Positions 6,765 through 15,620 of a stretch of DNA of 36,126 nucleotides are shown here, in pieces (the first letter of the stretch is position 1; each line of letters starts with the position of its first letter). A program made the translations under genes and the position numbers. This DNA is from Acidobacteriota bacterium (GTDB lineage Bacteria; Acidobacteriota; Blastocatellia; Pyrinomonadales; Pyrinomonadaceae): NCBI GenBank assembly GCA_025463135.1, contig JAOAPY010000003.1:1-36126 (forward strand), written 5' to 3'. The notes beneath the pieces were generated by a model, which saw only the letters and a list, made by a program, of their open reading frames with translations, did no database searches and was not told the origin of the DNA.

Positions 6765-8699
6765 TTACTGGTGATCGCCACCAGGCTTTTGCGTCGGCGG
6801 CGACGGGTTCGACTGGTTCGAGGGGTTTTGCGCCGGCGCCTGTTGCTGAGTCGGCTGTACCGGTGCTGTGTTGCTCGGCGGATTGCCCAATGGCACTGGT
6901 TGCGGAATGGTAACCGTGCGGTTTCCGGTTCCGACCACTGAGGTGGTGGGCTTACCCTGATAGTCAGGGCGATAGATCCGCGGAGTTATGAAGAACAGGA
7001 TCTCGTTCGACTGGCGCGTTATCAATTTGCGCTTGAACAAATTGCCCAGCACTGGAATGCTGCCGAGGCCCGGCGTGCGGTTCTGGATTTCATTCTCGTT
7101 CTCTCCCAGTACGCCGCCCACGACGGTCGTACCACCATCCGGAACCAACACTTCGGAAGACATGCGCTGAGTATCAATACCCGGCGTACCGTTAATCGCG
7201 ATAGCCGTGTTGACGCTGTTATTCTCGGCAACAATTCGCAGGATGACAGTACCCGCATCCGTGATCTGCGGGGTCACCGACAAGCGTAGCGGGACGGAAA
7301 CGAACGTGGTCGTGAAGACCAGAACGCCGCCGGTACCACCAGCGCCGGTTTGCGGTGTAACGACAGGTATTTGCTGACCACTTTCAATCTGCGCCGGACG
7401 GTTGTTAAGCGCCGTGACCCGCGGGGTCGCGATGATTTTTACCTGGCCCTTGCTTTCGGCGGCGGTGATCAGCGCGCTGATTTGCGCCGTGCCAATCATA
7501 CCCGTGGTTAAGCCAATTACCGTACTTGGGAGATTGGCTCCCAACGCGCCAGACGGATCCAGAATTCCCTGGGGAATACCCGAAGGTCTGAGACCTATTG
7601 TATTTGCCGAGCCGCCGGTCGAGTTGGCGAGTGGCGACGGTTTTGCCGTTCCGAATCCAGCGGTAGCGCCGGTAGCCGTATTGAGGGCCAGAGCATTTAG
7701 CTGAAAACCGAGATCGCGACTAAAACTCCGGTTCGCTATAACGATGCGGGTCTCAATTTCGACCTGCGGTTCGGGTTGATCCAGCAGAACCACGAGCTGG
7801 CGTATCGAATCAATATTTTCCTTCACGTCGGTGACGATTAGGGTGTTAGTGCGCCCGTCAACCTCGACGCTGCCGCGCCGTGAGAGCCGGCGTTGAATGA
7901 TCGGCAGGATACCGAGGCTGGCATCATTGGAGCGAATCGAGTTGGCGCCGCCGTTGTAGGCTTCCTGCATGTACTGTGAATCTCTGCCAAGGCCGCCGGT
8001 GAACACCGCTGTTCCGCCCGAAGCCCCGTTCAGACTCTCCAAAGCACGCGCGTAGTTCAGACGAATGATCTCCGTGACCAGGCCCGAGGCATCGAGACGC
8101 GATTCTTTCAATACCTTCTGAATGTCTGATTCTTTCGCAAGCACCTCGGTGGTGGCGACTCTCAGAATGTTGCCGCTGACTTCAACGCCGAGGCGATTCG
8201 CTTTCAAAACTGCATCCAATGCTAAATTCCAGGGCACGTCCTGAACATTGACGGTTACAGAAACTCCGGTAACCGACTTGTCGATTACGAAGTTGATACC
8301 GTATTGCTCAGTGATGTAGTTCAAAAGGTCGCGAATATCCGCGTTCACGACGTTCAGGTTGATTGGTTCTCCAACAAATCCTGATTCACCGTAGTGCTGG
8401 CCCTGGTCCGGCTGCTGCCGTCCCGGAGAGGCGACAAGCGCAGGACGCGGAGTTGGTGACGGCGAAGCCATCGGCTGCTGAGCTGTGGCTGCACTCGCCG
8501 CTGTGGTGCCGGCAGTTGAGCTCACGTCCCTCACCACAGCCGCGGGGACTGTAACTAACGTCGCCTGGCGGGACGCTGGGTTGGTGATTGTAGGTGGTTC
8601 TTTTGGCGTAGCCACCGCCAGCACGCCATAAAGGCATACCTGAAGCAGGACGAGCGTTGTCCGCCTAATGGCTGTTGAGAATCGAGGCTGATGAAGCAT
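6765..8699 (-). CDS. pilQ: Type IV pilus secretin PilQ
   Basis: 644-residue outer-membrane secretin through which the pilus exits. N-terminal hydrophobic export signal (TLVLLQVCLYGVLAVA), a Pro/Ala/Thr-rich spacer to about residue 110, then the secretin/TonB N-terminal domain (112-182: NLNVVNADIRDLLNYITEQ, WNLALDAVLKANRL). An N1-type domain follows with the RRGSVEVDGRTNTLIVTDV segment. The C-terminal secretin core contains VEIETRIVIANRSFSRDLG, VPLRLSVTPQITDAG, VPDGGTTVVGGVLGE, TPGLGSIPVLGNLFK and ILFFITPRI. No AMIN domain is visible, and the tail from about 590 is Pro/Gln/Asn-rich. An excellent SD (AAGGAGGGG) precedes the ATG. It is separated from pilP by 223 bp, unusually wide for this cluster. 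Confidence 0.95.
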   Translation of the reverse strand: MLHQPRFSTAIRRTTLVLLQVCLYGVLAVATPKEPPTITNPASRQATLVTVPAAVVRDVSSTAGTTAASAATAQQPMASPSPTPRPALVASPGRQQPDQGQHYGESGFVGEPINLNVVNADIRDLLNYITEQYGINFVIDKSVTGVSVTVNVQDVPWNLALDAVLKANRLGVEVSGNILRVATTEVLAKESDIQKVLKESRLDASGLVTEIIRLNYARALESLNGASGGTAVFTGGLGRDSQYMQEAYNGGANSIRSNDASLGILPIIQRRLSRRGSVEVDGRTNTLIVTDVKENIDSIRQLVVLLDQPEPQVEIETRIVIANRSFSRDLGFQLNALALNTATGATAGFGTAKPSPLANSTGGSANTIGLRPSGIPQGILDPSGALGANLPSTVIGLTTGMIGTAQISALITAAESKGQVKIIATPRVTALNNRPAQIESGQQIPVVTPQTGAGGTGGVLVFTTTFVSVPLRLSVTPQITDAGTVILRIVAENNSVNTAIAINGTPGIDTQRMSSEVLVPDGGTTVVGGVLGENENEIQNRTPGLGSIPVLGNLFKRKLITRQSNEILFFITPRIYRPDYQGKPTTSVVGTGNRTVTIPQPVPLGNPPSNTAPVQPTQQQAPAQNPSNQSNPSPPTQKPGGDHQ

Positions 8700-8922
8700 T
8701 TTCCCCTCCTTAAAGGGAACTGCTGGACATTACTGCCACGCGCTAACGCTCATTTGCCTCGCAGCAAGAAAGCGCGCGCCGCACTGTGCCGTAATGGCCG
8801 GAGTGGATTGTCAAACTGCGCACGGTCCCTTATTGAAACGGTTCTCAGTAAGTTGCGCGCGTGGAGATGCTTTGGATTTGCTCACCCGTTGATGAGTCAA
8901 CACCAAAGCTTGAAAAATCTGG
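8700..8922 (-). other. Long spacer between pilP and pilQ
   Basis: 223 bp without a coding candidate inside an otherwise tight operon. On the minus strand it contains a TTGACA (after GCAGT) but no convincing -10 at normal spacing, and ends in the strong pilQ SD. It may hold a promoter or a regulatory leader for pilQ, but nothing specific can be identified. Confidence 0.4.
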
Positions 8923-9582
8923 CTAGGGTTTGTCCGGGGGAGAGGGCTTGTCCTCGGACTTCTTTTCCGACTCCGCACCTTCTTTGGCAACGGGAGCGAT
9001 TTTGACTGCTGCCAAAGCTTCGGCCGAACTCTGTTGACGCAGGGCTTTCATCTCAACCGTTCGGTCGTGTCGCCCATCGGTCCACAAAAGATCGCGTCGA
9101 AACACCAGGCGTGTGTCTTCAATGGCGACGAGCTGGCCATCGTAGAGTTGCTCGCCGGGATAAATTACGTAGGACAGCTTGATCGGAGTCGCTTCGACGA
9201 TCGCCGCGTATCCCCTGGGAGTGCGAGTTATTCCCATCACCTGAATCTCGCTCAATAACAACGCGGTGGTCGGCTTAGGCGCCGGCACGTGCGCACTCAT
9301 GGCTGCCTGTTTCTGTGCTTTGTAGCGATCGATGCGCTCCTGCAGCGACGGCGGTAAGACCGGCAGACCGGCAATCGCTTTCTTCGCAGCCGCCAGAGGG
9401 ACTCCCTTGTACTGTGCAAATGGGTCACGCCCGCCACGGGGTACTTTCTTTGCCGGAGCCTCAGTCTTCCTGGGGGCCTTATCGGGCTCCTGGGCTTGTG
9501 CGGTCAGGCGTGAACCGAGCAAGACCGACAGCACTAAGGTTAAGCTTACGAATCCGTATTTGATTGCTTTAGCGTGATGCAT
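8923..9582 (-). CDS. pilP: Type IV pilus assembly protein PilP
   Basis: PilP links the inner-membrane PilMNO complex to the PilQ secretin. With the ATG at 9582 (GAGAG eight bases upstream) the product has 219 residues. Upstream in-frame ATGs at 9597 and 9609 lack an SD. The N-terminus is an export signal (YGFVSLTLVLSVLLGSRLTAQA). A Lys/Pro-rich linker leads to RDPFAQY, the usual PilP entry motif. The C-terminal beta domain includes SEIQVMGITRTPRGYAAIVE, YVIYPGEQLYDGQLVAIE and TRLVFRRDLLWTDGR, matching the PilP periplasmic fold. I see no lipobox Cys, unlike many proteobacterial PilP lipoproteins. The Ala/Lys/Glu-rich C-terminus (from about residue 180) is not conserved. Confidence 0.88.
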   Translation of the reverse strand: MHHAKAIKYGFVSLTLVLSVLLGSRLTAQAQEPDKAPRKTEAPAKKVPRGGRDPFAQYKGVPLAAAKKAIAGLPVLPPSLQERIDRYKAQKQAAMSAHVPAPKPTTALLLSEIQVMGITRTPRGYAAIVEATPIKLSYVIYPGEQLYDGQLVAIEDTRLVFRRDLLWTDGRHDRTVEMKALRQQSSAEALAAVKIAPVAKEGAESEKKSEDKPSPPDKP

Positions 9583-9631
9583 AGTGATTACTCTCATTGA
9601 AAGCGTCATGGTTGAACAAACTTGATGGTCG

Positions 9632-10294
9632 TTATTTGGGCTGGGCGCCGGGCGCGGGGGCGGTTGCCTGACCGACTCCCGCGGGTTTCGGGGGGGCCTG
9701 CTTCTGGAGTTTCTCTGCTGAGACGTAATAGGCCGTCATGTCGAAGGTCGCATTCACAGTCTTGCCTGCGCTCAAATCCTTGGCAGCTTCTACAGTGTTA
9801 GCCATCTGCGTGATATTGAAATTCGTGATCGAGACAATCCGCTGGTAGTGGGCCATCTGATCAAAGAACGATCGCAAATTCGCAAACGAACTGGTCAGGT
9901 CCACCTGGATATTCTTGCCACTGTAAAAATCCTGCTGTACGTCGTCCTTTGGCAGAAACTTTTGCACCGAAAGGCTCGTGTTATGGGCTCGGTCCTGAAC
10001 ACCTTGCAAGACGACTGTCAGTTCACGCTGCTCGGGCAACAGTGCTTTCAGCTCTGCGTATTCTTCCTGACGCGCCTGATACACTTTGCGAAAATCGCTC
10101 AGACGCTGCTGCGCGATCTGCGCCTGCGCATTACGCGGCAGCAGTTCCGCAATCTTGACGTTCAGCTCTTTAGTTTCCTTGCGCGTGCCGCGAGTTACGA
10201 AGTAGAAGAACCCCATATAAAGCGCGATGGCGACGCCGCCAAAGATCGCGAGCCGAACGTACCAGGGTTGTGTTTGCAAGTTACCGATCTTCAT
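9632..10294 (-). CDS. pilO: Type IV pilus assembly protein PilO
   Basis: 220-residue inner-membrane protein that dimerises with PilN to form the alignment platform. One transmembrane helix spans about residues 14-34 (VRLAIFGGVAIALYMGFFYF), followed by a periplasmic coiled coil (36-95, with the LLPEQRELTVVLQGVQDRA block typical of PilO) and a ferredoxin-like C-terminal domain (NIQVDLTSSFANLRSFFDQM, RIVSITNFNI, NATFDMTAYYV). AAGGA seven bases upstream of the ATG supports the start. The Pro/Ala-rich last 20 residues are a flexible tail. It lies 64 bp after pilN and 49 bp before pilP, in the conserved M-N-O-P-Q order. Confidence 0.92.
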   Translation of the reverse strand: MKIGNLQTQPWYVRLAIFGGVAIALYMGFFYFVTRGTRKETKELNVKIAELLPRNAQAQIAQQRLSDFRKVYQARQEEYAELKALLPEQRELTVVLQGVQDRAHNTSLSVQKFLPKDDVQQDFYSGKNIQVDLTSSFANLRSFFDQMAHYQRIVSITNFNITQMANTVEAAKDLSAGKTVNATFDMTAYYVSAEKLQKQAPPKPAGVGQATAPAPGAQPK

Positions 10295-10358
10295 ATCTTG
10301 TCCTTTGAACTGAAGTTCTGTGCCTGGGAGATGGGTTAGGTATTAGGCAGTATTACTA

Positions 10359-11081
10359 CTAGTTGTTCTTTGCCACTGTAGTCGCGGGCGCCGCCGGCGT
10401 TGTGCTCGCCGTCTGGCTGGGTTTGACGCCGGCGTAGTTGCACTTGACCGTGAAGTTTATGACTTCCGGCTTGAGCCATGCGGGCGCGTCCCTGGTCGAT
10501 TGAACCTGGCCAGTAGCGGTATTACTCACGGTCATCGCAGTAAGACCCTCAACCTTTTCTTTTTCTCGCAGCGTTTCAATGTGTAGGTCCGTGAACAAGC
10601 CGGAAGAAAATTCCAAACTCTGTCCAAAGCGGGTTACCGCAGCTTCATTGGGCGATTCACCTGAGATGGTTATCTCGCTGCCCTTCTGCGCAATACTCTT
10701 CAGATATAAGCCCGGAACCTGATCGAAGCGCTGCGTTATTTCTCGCAACACTGCTCCGGGTCCTTGCTGTGACGCTTTCAACTTTTGGATTGCGTCAATG
10801 CGAACCTGAATGTCCTGGGTCTTGGTCTTCAGTTCCTGTTGTTCTTTTTCGACGGCCAGCATTTCCCGGTTGATGCGTTGCTGCTTGTCGAGTTCCACCT
10901 GGGCGGCCGAGTGCGCTGAGTGAGCGCTGGTATAGTCATAGCCTGCGCCGAGCACCAGCAGGGCGCCTACGGTTAAAGCCAGCAGCATCGTCTGGATGCG
11001 AGGACTGGTAACCCTTTCCTCCATCATGGCGGCTCCACGCGGCGTATCGGTAATGGAGTCAAGAAGATTTATCTTTATCAT
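10359..11081 (-). CDS. pilN: Type IV pilus assembly protein PilN
   Basis: 240-residue bitopic membrane protein partnering PilM in the cytoplasm and PilO in the periplasm. The first residues, IKINLLDS, match the PilM-binding INLLP-type peptide of PilN. A transmembrane helix spans about 31-49 (TMLLALTVGALLVLGAGY), then a coiled coil (55-100, rich in Glu/Lys/Gln) and a C-terminal alpha-beta domain (VPGLYLKSIAQKGSEITISG, FTDLHIETL). The last 25 residues are Ala/Thr/Pro-rich. The ATG shares one base with the pilM stop codon (TAATG), so the two are translationally coupled. Confidence 0.92.
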   Translation of the reverse strand: MIKINLLDSITDTPRGAAMMEERVTSPRIQTMLLALTVGALLVLGAGYDYTSAHSAHSAAQVELDKQQRINREMLAVEKEQQELKTKTQDIQVRIDAIQKLKASQQGPGAVLREITQRFDQVPGLYLKSIAQKGSEITISGESPNEAAVTRFGQSLEFSSGLFTDLHIETLREKEKVEGLTAMTVSNTATGQVQSTRDAPAWLKPEVINFTVKCNYAGVKPSQTASTTPAAPATTVAKNN

Positions 11082-12142
11082 TACGCGTCAACTCCTCTCA
11101 GCGCGAGTCCTACAGCAACCACCATCTCGGGAACTACTTCGCGCATGTAATCCGGATCGAATCTTCTGGCGTCCACCTGTATTTCCTTGAAGGGGTCGAA
11201 AAACTCGACCGGCAGTTCGAATCGTTTGGCTAAGTACTCTGACAGACCGGGCAGCTTTGAGCCGCCACCGGAGAAAAGTATTTTCTTGATTGCCGATTCC
11301 CCGTCTTCAGCAGTAGCTCTGTAAAAATCCATCGTCTTTTGAATTTCAAGGGCCAGGATGTCTGACACGCTTTCGATAATGGGTTGAATGTCTCGTCCCT
11401 CAACACCTTCAGGTAGCGGCATACCGCGTTTCACAGCTTCTGCTTGTTCGAAGGTCAGTCCCAATTCTCTCTGCAACAGGCTCGTATACTGATTGCCACC
11501 TACCGAAGCGTCGCGAGCAAAAACCGAACGGGTGCCGTTCAGAATATTGATATTCATGGTTGCCCCGCCGATGTTCAGCAGCGCCACGACATCGCCTGGG
11601 GCCGGTCGATAGTTGACTTCGTAACAGTTCTGGAGGGCAAAGGCGTCGACATCGATTACAACGGGGTTCTTGCCGGCAAGTTGAATTGCCTGTTTCACGT
11701 TGGCAATCTTGTCGCTCTTGCAAGCCGCCATCAGGACCGCAACCGATTCACTCGAGCTGCCCGTAATGTGGTAATCAAGATTAACGTCGGCGATGTCAAA
11801 GGGGATGTGCTCTTCCGCGTGCCAGCTGAATGACTCGTGCAGTTCTGCCTCGCTCATGGGCGGCACCACGATGTTCTTGACGATTACGGAATGTCCGCTG
11901 ACGCCGGCGGCCACTCTCGTTGTCTTAATCTTATGCTCATTGAAGATGCTGGAGATGACGTCAGAGACGTTGTTGAGCTCCATAATTTGTCCATCGACAA
12001 TGGTGTCTGTTTGTAAATTCTCAAAGCCGAGATTTACAAGCTGGAGAGTGCCACCTTTCCGTTGCAGTTCGACTGCTTTTACGGAACTGGAACCGATGTC
12101 CAGACCTACCAGATTGTTTTTGCCAATACCTTTTTTAAACAT
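11081..12142 (-). CDS. pilM: Type IV pilus assembly protein PilM (actin-like ATPase)
   Basis: 353-residue cytoplasmic actin/FtsA-fold protein that binds PilN and couples the pilus motor to the inner-membrane complex. The phosphate-1 loop region is LVGLDIGSSSVKAVEL (residues 11-26). The second nucleotide-binding segment is ALLNIGGATMNINIL near 188-202, and ILFSGGGSKLPGLSEYLAKR (near 288-307) is the adenosine-binding motif. The sequence HESFSWHAEEHIPFDI fits the PilM 1C-domain. It is the first gene of the minus-strand pilus operon, followed by pilN with a TAATG overlap. A weak GAGG lies about 12 bases before the start. Confidence 0.95.
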   Translation of the reverse strand: MFKKGIGKNNLVGLDIGSSSVKAVELQRKGGTLQLVNLGFENLQTDTIVDGQIMELNNVSDVISSIFNEHKIKTTRVAAGVSGHSVIVKNIVVPPMSEAELHESFSWHAEEHIPFDIADVNLDYHITGSSSESVAVLMAACKSDKIANVKQAIQLAGKNPVVIDVDAFALQNCYEVNYRPAPGDVVALLNIGGATMNINILNGTRSVFARDASVGGNQYTSLLQRELGLTFEQAEAVKRGMPLPEGVEGRDIQPIIESVSDILALEIQKTMDFYRATAEDGESAIKKILFSGGGSKLPGLSEYLAKRFELPVEFFDPFKEIQVDARRFDPDYMREVVPEMVVAVGLALRGVDA

Positions 12143-12892
12143 GATCTATTTGTTCCTCGAAATCAGTTGAGAACGCAGGCGATGTAATCTCCGTAGACGA
12201 AGGCGGGCTTTGCGCGCTCTTGATGGTCGGAGTTTCAAAACTGTCGGTTGGGCGGGAGCTTTCTGAGTATTCAATGGGATGTACCTGCAAGCAGGAAAAG
12301 CGGTTGGGCCGTAGAGGCTTCACTGTTGAGACATCGGTCATGACCGAGGCGCATCTGCTCGAATGATCGAGCACGCTCCGTCCTGTCGAGTGATGTCGTG
12401 ACAGACTGTCAAAGGAAGGAATCGAAGCCTATCTTCGGTAACCCAGCCAAGTTGGACTTGCTGCCGCCCAACTCCCGTGGCTTTGCGACCTCCGCTCACG
12501 CGAAGTGTGCCATTTATCGATTAGGTTCAAAGAGACGCGAGTTACTTTGCGATCAAGTACCGGTCAAGAGGCTCAAGGGCGAGCACTCCTACGTTGTGAG
12601 CGCAATGGCCCTAACGCGATACTGAGATTACATGACGACCTAAACAATGTCAACCCATATTTTGCTTTGTTTAACTCTTCACCTTGTTGAGGATATCTGC
12701 ATTAGAACAGATTTGCTGGAACCTGCCCGCCTGTGTTTTGGAATCGGCGGACGGGTGTTCCTGGAATCCGAGGAAAGGAAAGCAGCAACTCATTCGGGCG
12801 CCACCAGCTTGGTGATTGGGGTCTTGAAGGGTGTCCGGATTTGTAAATGAAACGACCCTTCTGCCGCCTGAAAGCAAGTAAGGACTATCCCG
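12143..12892. other. Long intergenic region upstream of pilM
   Basis: 750 bp between pilM and the acyltransferase gene, both on the minus strand. Short open frames exist in several phases, but none has an SD, conserved motif or sensible composition, so I call none. It must contain the pil operon promoter. A TTGACA on the minus strand at 12407-12412 has no good -10 partner. A perfect 14-bp palindrome lies at 12334-12347. No terminator for the acyltransferase gene is evident. Confidence 0.5.
12334..12347. promoter_or_regulatory. Perfect 14-bp palindrome TCGGTCATGACCGA
   Basis: The sequence is its own reverse complement over all 14 bases, the form expected for a dimeric regulator site. It lies 192 bp upstream of the pilM start in the presumed promoter region. 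No regulator is known from this window, and a chance palindrome cannot be excluded. Confidence 0.3.
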
Positions 12893-13696
12893 CTAGTCGG
12901 CGGCCGTCTTAATCTTTTCAGTCTTGGTCTTGACGGTCCTGGCCGGCACACCGACCTTAATGTGGTAGGGTTCAATGTCAGCCGTGGCTACCGCTCCAGT
13001 ACCCAATAAAGCGTTCTCTCCAATCTGCACTCCGGCCAGCACCGTCGCGTGATAAGTGATTCGCGCCCCATCGCCAATCCGTGTAACGCGATTGTAGACC
13101 TTATTGATGTCGTCCAAATCGTGAGTATGTGAATAGATGTTCGCATAGTCGGAAATAGAGACATTGTTGCCTATTTCAATGCCGCCACGATCGTCCAGCA
13201 ATACATTTCGATGAATGACCACGTTGTCCCCAAATGAAAGATTGTACCCAAATGACCACTCGACATTTTGCCAACACTTAAAGTGCTCTCCGACTTTTCG
13301 AAAGATCAGAGGCGCGAGCATGCGGCGAAAGCGATGGCCCAGCAGTGCGTTGCGACCCAGGGGTAACTGATCGAACATCTGCCATAGCCAAATAAACGGT
13401 TTGCGTTCCAAATAAGCACTGGCATCTATCTCTGAATAGTATTCAGGCTCAGTGGTGACGTTTCGCGGATCAAGGGTATGCGCCAGCGAGCGAGCGGCCA
13501 AAGGCAGGCTGGTAACATCCGGAAGTCTTTCGTGATCAGATGCCGGCTGACGGCCGAAATACAATTGATACAACGTGTCCCGCACCACGTCGTTGGGATC
13601 CTGGCGACCATCAGTCAACGCGCTGAAAAGCTTTTCGAGGAACTCCGTGAAGTCACTCTCCGCCTGGGGTTGCGCTGTCAGTTTCCGATAGACCAT
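12893..13696 (-). CDS. Left-handed beta-helix (hexapeptide) acyltransferase
   Basis: 267-residue protein whose C-terminal half (about residues 130-255) is a hexapeptide-repeat acyltransferase: FGDNVVIHRNVLLDDRGG, IEIGNNVSISDYANIYSH, RIGDGARITYHATVLAGV, QIGENALLGTGAVATADI, VGVPARTVKTK. The His in SHTHD is the likely catalytic base. Such enzymes acetylate sugars or antibiotics, often for surface polysaccharides, and work as trimers. The N-terminal 120 residues (KLTAQPQAESDFTEFLEKLF onward) are not a hexapeptide repeat, and I do not recognise them. It is divergent from the single-pass protein gene. The acceptor substrate cannot be assigned. Confidence 0.82.
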   Translation of the reverse strand: MVYRKLTAQPQAESDFTEFLEKLFSALTDGRQDPNDVVRDTLYQLYFGRQPASDHERLPDVTSLPLAARSLAHTLDPRNVTTEPEYYSEIDASAYLERKPFIWLWQMFDQLPLGRNALLGHRFRRMLAPLIFRKVGEHFKCWQNVEWSFGYNLSFGDNVVIHRNVLLDDRGGIEIGNNVSISDYANIYSHTHDLDDINKVYNRVTRIGDGARITYHATVLAGVQIGENALLGTGAVATADIEPYHIKVGVPARTVKTKTEKIKTAAD

Positions 13697-13844
13697 CTCT
13701 TTGGTTCTGCCTTTGACGGAATGCGTTCACTCTTTCCGACGTGCCGGTGACTGGGCCAAAGTATCACAGCGAAGAATTCGCTTCAATCGTAACCGGGAAC
13801 AAGCGTTGTCGAGTCTTCGGCGATGGTCGTCTTGCTCAGGTGCC

Positions 13845-15593
13845 ATGCTTAAAGTTACGATGCCGGGCATAATGCGCCGACTCCTTCGGTTGTTCGTCAT
13901 CATCATTGCTCTCTTCCTGATTGCCATTCTATGGTTTTGGTGGAATCGACCGACGCCAGTCGACATGGCTGCGAATGTACCTGCCGATTCTTTAGTCTAT
14001 CTCGAGGCGAACAGTCTGACGGACGTCGCCTCGGCAGTCTCAGAAACCGAAACCTGGCAAAGCGTAGCTACGCAAATTGGTTTCTCCGCGACTAAAAGGC
14101 CAAATGATTGGCTGACATATTTGATCAGAACAACGGGACTTGGCTCCACGCAAGCTGTCATAGCGGCCCGTTCCCAGATCGCGTTTGTTATGCTCAATCT
14201 AACTGCCGCGGGCAATGGTGACGCGCTGGAATTCAAATCGCAGGCTGCACTCGTTGTCGACACCCATACATCTGCGGCACGGGTCAAACCGGTAGTGGAA
14301 AATGCGATCGGTACACTTACTACGCGAGTGTATCTTCACCCAAACATTGAACGTGTAACAATTGAAGGTAGCGAACTCACCAGATGGATTTCTCCCGATG
14401 GCCAACGGCGAATTGTCATGGCGGTGGACGGTTCAGTGGTCGTCATCGGCAACGAAGAGCAAGCGGTGTCCGCATGTCTGGCGGCGCGTCACGGTCAGCG
14501 GCCGAGCCTGTTGCACAATACGGAACTCGACGCAATGCGAGCCCGGCTGAAGGCGAACGAGGCACTTGCGTTTGGGTATGTCTCAGCTGCTAATGCCGCG
14601 CGCCTTGTCGCTGCGGGCGCTCCTATCCTGCTCGGCAGGCTGCCTCAATCTGAGCAGCTTCAGAAACTGCTCGCCGTGGGTGCTGCGAACCTCCTCGGCA
14701 ATGTCGGTTGGAGTGCGCGGTCCTTTAAGGGTGGGATCGAAGATCGTTATTTGATCGACCTTAAGCCTGAGGTTGCGGCTCGATTGCAGGCAACCTTCCT
14801 GAGTTCTGAGCAGCACGATCAGGGCGCCTGGGAATTTGTGCCGGCCTCGGTCGATTCAGTGACGAGCTATAACATTCACGATCCTTCGGCAGCCTGGGAC
14901 TCGTTCAATGCGGCGATTTCTTCGCACCTTGATGTTCTCTCCGCAGTGGTCTTCACGACTGCGTTCAGGGCAGTCCTTGCGCCTTACGGCATAGACGAAC
15001 CCGACAGCTTTCTTAAGAGCATTAAACCTCAGGTGTTGACGGTACGCACAGATCTTCGGTCGGAACGCGCCACAGTTATAGCCCGAATCGGAAACGCAGA
15101 GGCGCTGCATCAGTTTGTGTCTCGACGATTTGGCGGCCACCCTCGTCTTGAAAAAGTCGGCCCTGACGAGATCGTGATTTCAGCTGACGAAAGTTTGGCT
15201 GCGAGCTTCGTTGATGATTACTTCCTATTAGGAGAGCCGGAAGATGTTCGTCGCTGCCTTACGGCACGGGCTACGCATGCTGCGATCACTTCGGTGCCAT
15301 CCGGCGAGCATCGTCTAAGGCACTATCTAGAGCAGCCCAGCACCGCCAACGTTGTTACCTTTGCCAAAGAATCCGAACGTGCGCGCGCTTTCATCGCGAC
15401 TGTTGCTGTGTTCCGTGGGACGCGATCGCAGTTGCCCAGCGCAATCGATGGCGTAATCGCAGCTTTACCCTATGCAGTTACGGAAACTACTCTGGGCGAC
15501 AATGGTTTTGAGCGAAGGACACGGTCCGCCTTTGGGCAGTTCGCCTCTCTCGTTTCATTTCTCACACCTGAGCCTGCTGGTCCGGCTCCATAA
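13845..15593 (+). CDS. Membrane-anchored protein of unknown function (DUF3352-like pattern)
   Basis: With the ATG at 13845 the product has 582 residues. An open frame reaches back to 13701, but that part is Arg-rich, lies before the membrane anchor and overlaps the promoter zone of the divergent gene. The ATGs at 13860 and 13872 are also possible starts. A single N-terminal transmembrane helix (LLRLFVIIIALFLIAILWFWW) is followed by a large periplasmic region starting NVPADSLVYLEANSLTDVASA. This 'P-A-D-S-x-x-Y' opening and the alternating pattern resemble DUF3352-type proteins, but the match is from memory and weak. No catalytic motif is visible. It is followed 27 bp downstream by rdgB and may be co-transcribed with it. 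Confidence 0.7.
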   Translation: MLKVTMPGIMRRLLRLFVIIIALFLIAILWFWWNRPTPVDMAANVPADSLVYLEANSLTDVASAVSETETWQSVATQIGFSATKRPNDWLTYLIRTTGLGSTQAVIAARSQIAFVMLNLTAAGNGDALEFKSQAALVVDTHTSAARVKPVVENAIGTLTTRVYLHPNIERVTIEGSELTRWISPDGQRRIVMAVDGSVVVIGNEEQAVSACLAARHGQRPSLLHNTELDAMRARLKANEALAFGYVSAANAARLVAAGAPILLGRLPQSEQLQKLLAVGAANLLGNVGWSARSFKGGIEDRYLIDLKPEVAARLQATFLSSEQHDQGAWEFVPASVDSVTSYNIHDPSAAWDSFNAAISSHLDVLSAVVFTTAFRAVLAPYGIDEPDSFLKSIKPQVLTVRTDLRSERATVIARIGNAEALHQFVSRRFGGHPRLEKVGPDEIVISADESLAASFVDDYFLLGEPEDVRRCLTARATHAAITSVPSGEHRLRHYLEQPSTANVVTFAKESERARAFIATVAVFRGTRSQLPSAIDGVIAALPYAVTETTLGDNGFERRTRSAFGQFASLVSFLTPEPAGPAP

Positions 15594-15620
15594 TTTGCTC
15601 GGATTGGAACTGAAAGAACT

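Noticed and set aside
6891-6905. Sigma-54-like TGGCAC...TTGC
   Set aside because: The spacing between the two elements is three bases, not five, and it lies inside the pilQ coding region.
8800-8830. TTGACA in the pilP-pilQ spacer as a promoter
   Set aside because: No acceptable -10 element at 16-19 bp; recorded only as a possibility.
12135-12374. 79-residue open frame on the minus strand just upstream of pilM
   Set aside because: It overlaps the pilM start, has no SD or recognisable motif, and its Ser/Thr/Pro composition looks like untranslated leader.
12398-12877. Several 60-75 residue open frames in the pilM upstream region
   Set aside because: They overlap each other on both strands, without SD sites or protein-like patterns.
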